Source: CAZGGW01 sp964525365 (lineage in GTDB: Bacteria > Bacillota_I > Bacilli_A > RF39 > UBA660). Taken from it: 7,139 nt of DNA. Positions 4,564 through 7,139 of this stretch are shown in pieces. Numbering within the stretch: position 1 is the first letter of the stretch; each line of letters begins with the position of its first letter. The stretch is from the NCBI GenBank assembly GCA_964525365.1, contig CAZGGW010000039.1, positions 1 to 7,139 on the forward strand, read 5' to 3'. The notes beneath the pieces were generated by a model. It saw nothing but the letters and a program-made list of their open reading frames with translations, did no database searches and had not been told where the DNA came from. The position numbers and the translations under genes are program-made.

Positions 4564-6456
4564 ATGTGGAATATGGTATTTTTGTTTACAGGGTTAATAT
4601 TTATAATAACATTAGTACTAACTTTTGCTTCAAAGCAAAGAATAAAATCAAAAGAAAATAGAATGTTTCGTATTTTATCGATTGTTAATATTGTAGGTTT
4701 TATTATAGAAATATCAATGCAATTGATGATAAGAAAACTTGGAGTGGATTACTTGTTAGTAATACCAATAGCAAAACTATATATAATTTTCATATTTGTG
4801 TGGTTTACAATATTTTCAATTTATACTTTTTTAATTTCATTTAATGAAGAAGAAGATTTAGATAAGAAATATAGTTATAAATTAATAAAATATATCCATA
4901 TTACAATAGCAATTATAGGAACTATTGCAATTGCAATTATGCCAATTTCTATATACTATTCAAATGGTGAAATGTATAGTTATGGAATGGCAACAACTTT
5001 TTTAAAAATTATGTTAGGCATATATGTATTTATTTGGATAGTTAGATTATTTATTAATTTTAAAACCATAATAGAAAAAAAGTATTATCCTGTTATTGTT
5101 ACAATACTATTGTTATTTACAAACATAATTGTTCAATCTGCCAATCCTACAATACTAATAGCAACATTTACTATGACTTATACTTGCTATATTCTATTTT
5201 TTACAATTGAAAATCCTGATATTAGATTAATTAAAGAATTAACATATTCAAAATCAATGGCTGAAAAATGGCAAACAGGAACATTAGAAATTTTAAATGA
5301 GATGCAAAACGAACTAAAGGGATCTTTGGTAAATTTAGTTAATTTTGGATTTAAAAAAATTGATAAAGATGATACAGAAGAAGTTAATAAGGAAATTAAG
5401 TATATTCAAAAATATTCAGTTAAACTAGCTGATAAAGTATCTGGAATTATTGATTTAGCAAAAATTAATAGTGGTCAATACGATTTGAAAAATGGTAAAT
5501 ATGATACATATGAAATGATAGAAAATTTAAAATATTTATACATGCTTGAAAAAGGAAATAGAAAAATTTCAATTACTACAGAAATATCAGATAATTTACA
5601 TAAAGTATTATATGGTGATTCTGAAAAGGTAAAACAGGTTTCGTTATATTTATTGAGTTATATAATTAGTTTAATCAAAACAGGAGATATACATATTTCT
5701 GTTGATAGTATGAATGTTGGTAATTTCAGTAGATTAAAATTTCATTATTTTGTGAATTATGATTCAATAAAGAGTTATTTAACTGAAATTAATGATTTTT
5801 CTGGAGGAAAATCATACTCAACATTAGATAAGAGATTTTTTCTAGATGGCTACAAAAGTAATACCGAGTATTTAATACTAAATAAATTATTAGATATATT
5901 AAAAGCAAAAATCGATGTCAGAATAGATGATAATAATATGGTAGAGATTTTATTACTAATAAATCAAAGAATTATGAGCGAATATGAAATTGTTGAACAA
6001 AAAGAAGAAAATAAAGATATTAAGGTAAAATATTTTAAAGTACCTGAAAAACGCATTTTAATTGTTGATGATAATAAAGCAATGTTAAAAAATTTGATTC
6101 TATTGTTTAGACCATATGCTTGTGATGTAAATGTTGCTATGAATGAAGAACAGATGAATCAAGAATTATCAACTAATACACCATATGATTTAATTATTAT
6201 GGATGATATTATTCCAAGTTTTAATATAGAAGATGAATATATGGAACCGATTGATATTAGAAAGAAAGTTAAAAAAACTGCAGGATATAATATCCCAATT
6301 GTTATAATGGTAACTGAAAATCGTGCTAAATTAGAATCAAAATATAAAAAAATAGGATTTGATGATTGTATTACTAAACCTATGAATAAAGCAAAAATTA
6401 ATGAAATTGCATTAAAATATTTGGCAATGTTAAAGGAAAATAACATTAAGAAATGA
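4564..6456 (+). CDS. 7-transmembrane hybrid sensor: degenerate histidine-kinase core plus intact receiver domain, 630 aa
   Basis: Seven hydrophobic segments fill residues 4-215 (about 4-22, 35-55, 63-93, 107-133, 142-166, 174-193, 195-215), resembling the 7TM sensor region of histidine kinases. A HisKA-like helix pair follows (about 227-305). Its H-box aligns as MQNELKGSL with MSHEIRTPL, so the phospho-acceptor His is Asn249. The 'DLAKINSG' second helix is conserved. The ATPase-like region keeps 'YGDSEKVKQV' (350-359), but the N-box Asn is Tyr366 and no DxGxG or GLGL glycine motif is found. The receiver domain (about 495-625) keeps Asp502/Asp503, phospho-acceptor Asp547, Thr584 and Lys605. 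So self-phosphorylation looks impossible, but receiving phosphate remains possible. ATG 4564 is chosen because GGTGAT lies upstream, as in the Xre gene; GTG 4552 and 4555 are alternatives. It is co-transcribed with the ligase. The TGA stop is in frame with the following LysR gene. Confidence 0.9.
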   Translation: MWNMVFLFTGLIFIITLVLTFASKQRIKSKENRMFRILSIVNIVGFIIEISMQLMIRKLGVDYLLVIPIAKLYIIFIFVWFTIFSIYTFLISFNEEEDLDKKYSYKLIKYIHITIAIIGTIAIAIMPISIYYSNGEMYSYGMATTFLKIMLGIYVFIWIVRLFINFKTIIEKKYYPVIVTILLLFTNIIVQSANPTILIATFTMTYTCYILFFTIENPDIRLIKELTYSKSMAEKWQTGTLEILNEMQNELKGSLVNLVNFGFKKIDKDDTEEVNKEIKYIQKYSVKLADKVSGIIDLAKINSGQYDLKNGKYDTYEMIENLKYLYMLEKGNRKISITTEISDNLHKVLYGDSEKVKQVSLYLLSYIISLIKTGDIHISVDSMNVGNFSRLKFHYFVNYDSIKSYLTEINDFSGGKSYSTLDKRFFLDGYKSNTEYLILNKLLDILKAKIDVRIDDNNMVEILLLINQRIMSEYEIVEQKEENKDIKVKYFKVPEKRILIVDDNKAMLKNLILLFRPYACDVNVAMNEEQMNQELSTNTPYDLIIMDDIIPSFNIEDEYMEPIDIRKKVKKTAGYNIPIVIMVTENRAKLESKYKKIGFDDCITKPMNKAKINEIALKYLAMLKENNIKK

Positions 6457-6504
6457 TTTAAAAATAGTAATAAATATAAAATAAACGAGAAAGTTGGTGA
6501 AAAA

Positions 6505-7139
6505 ATGATGACAGATATTAATTTAAATCTTTATAGAGTGTTTTATGTATTAGCAAAGTCAAAAACATTTGTAGAAGCTTCTGAAAAACTTTGTATTTCA
6601 CAACCAGCAGTTAGTAAACATATAAAGAGTTTAGAAGAAATACTTAAGACAAAGTTATTTTATAGAGAAAAATCTGGAATTAATTTAACAAAGGATGGAA
6701 AAGATCTATTAAAATATGTTGAAAATTCATATAATTCTTTAGTTGCAGGGCAAAAAATGATATACGAAAATCAAAACTTAGATTACGGAAGTATTGTTAT
6801 AGGAGCTCCCTCTCATATTGCATCATTTTATTTAATGAAATATATTAAACAATTTAGAAAAGACTATCCTAATATTTTCATAAGAATAATAAGTGGCTCT
6901 ACTTCGTTTTTAATTGATGAATTATTACAACATAAAATAGATTTTATTATTGATAGTTCCCCTATTGAATTTGATTTTACAAATTTAATTGTAGAAAAAT
7001 TAGTGTCATTTAAAACTTGTTTTATTACAAATAAGATAGAGTTATCAAATAAACAAATAGTTGATTTAGAAGAATATAATTATATAATGCCATATGAAAG
7101 AAGTGCAATTAGAAAAAATTTAAAGAAAAAGTTAAAAAA
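6505..7139 (+). CDS. LysR-type transcriptional regulator, 3' end cut by window edge
   Basis: 211 residues are present of a usual 290-300. The N-terminal winged HTH (about residues 7-66) is canonical: NLYRVFYVLAKSKTF, then SQPAVSKHIKSLE (32-44) and the wing 'LFYREKSGINLTKDG'. A linker helix leads to the start of the effector-binding domain at about residue 95 (GSIVIGAPSHIASFYL), with the typical 'LLQHKIDFIID' element. It acts as a cytoplasmic DNA-binding regulator responding to a small molecule. ATG 6505 is used, with GGTG (6496-6499) 5 nt upstream; ATG 6508 is equally possible. It begins 48 nt after the sensor gene, on the same strand, with no promoter or terminator recognised between. This is unusual, since LysR genes are more often divergent from their targets. 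It could regulate the ligase-sensor operon or genes beyond the window. Confidence 0.92.
   Translation, partial: MMTDINLNLYRVFYVLAKSKTFVEASEKLCISQPAVSKHIKSLEEILKTKLFYREKSGINLTKDGKDLLKYVENSYNSLVAGQKMIYENQNLDYGSIVIGAPSHIASFYLMKYIKQFRKDYPNIFIRIISGSTSFLIDELLQHKIDFIIDSSPIEFDFTNLIVEKLVSFKTCFITNKIELSNKQIVDLEEYNYIMPYERSAIRKNLKKKLK

Noticed and set aside
6159..6446. Minus-strand ORF of 95 codons
   Set aside because: It is antisense to the receiver domain of the sensor gene; the hydrophobic product is what AT-rich antisense frames give.
1..7139. Use of genetic code 4 or 25 (TGA as sense)
   Set aside because: The reading frames run full length under the standard code, the Trp codons checked are TGG, the intact tRNA-Trp has anticodon CCA, and TGA serves as a gene-ending stop.
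1..7139. CRISPR array, insertion sequence or integrase gene
   Set aside because: I saw no regularly spaced repeats, no terminal inverted repeats with target duplication, and no transposase or recombinase motifs on either strand.

Overview
The window is very AT-rich DNA from a low-GC Gram-positive bacterium of the Firmicutes/Mollicutes type. Evidence: Lys/Asn/Ile-rich proteins, GGAGG- or GGTG-type ribosome binding sites, sigma-A promoters, rho-independent terminators and a tRNA with an encoded CCA. TGA appears to be a stop codon: the Trp codons I checked are TGG, the only intact tRNA-Trp has anticodon CCA, and one gene ends in TGA. This argues against a Mycoplasma/Spiroplasma-type code. The species cannot be named from this window.

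Layout. (1) 2-592: 3' end of pnp (polynucleotide phosphorylase, KH and S1 domains), closed by a hairpin spanning its stop codon. (2) 611-997: a tRNA-Trp locus. A near-consensus promoter precedes a 75-nt tRNA-Trp-like sequence whose 3' third has been replaced. About 160 nt of spacer with competing inverted repeats follows, then an extended -10 promoter, an intact tRNA-Trp(CCA) and a strong terminator. (3) 1106-2533: a small accessory-looking cassette. It holds a 105-aa protein of unknown function, a convergent tandem-HTH Xre-family repressor whose 3' end overlaps it by 32 bp, and a divergent 182-aa coiled-coil protein of unknown function. (4) 2551-7139: three co-directional genes. They encode a divergent AMP-forming adenylate ligase, a 7-transmembrane hybrid sensor with a degenerate kinase core and an intact receiver domain, and a LysR-type regulator cut by the window edge.

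How the parts may work together. The ligase and the membrane sensor are 16 nt apart and almost certainly co-transcribed from an extended -10 promoter with a 16-bp palindrome at its start site. LysR follows after 48 nt. A ligase coupled to a membrane pseudokinase-receiver and a LysR regulator is the best candidate here for an uncharacterised system; its substrate, signal and output are unknown. The Xre protein is placed to control its flanking genes. Three of the four recognised promoters share the form TGnTATAATA without a good -35.
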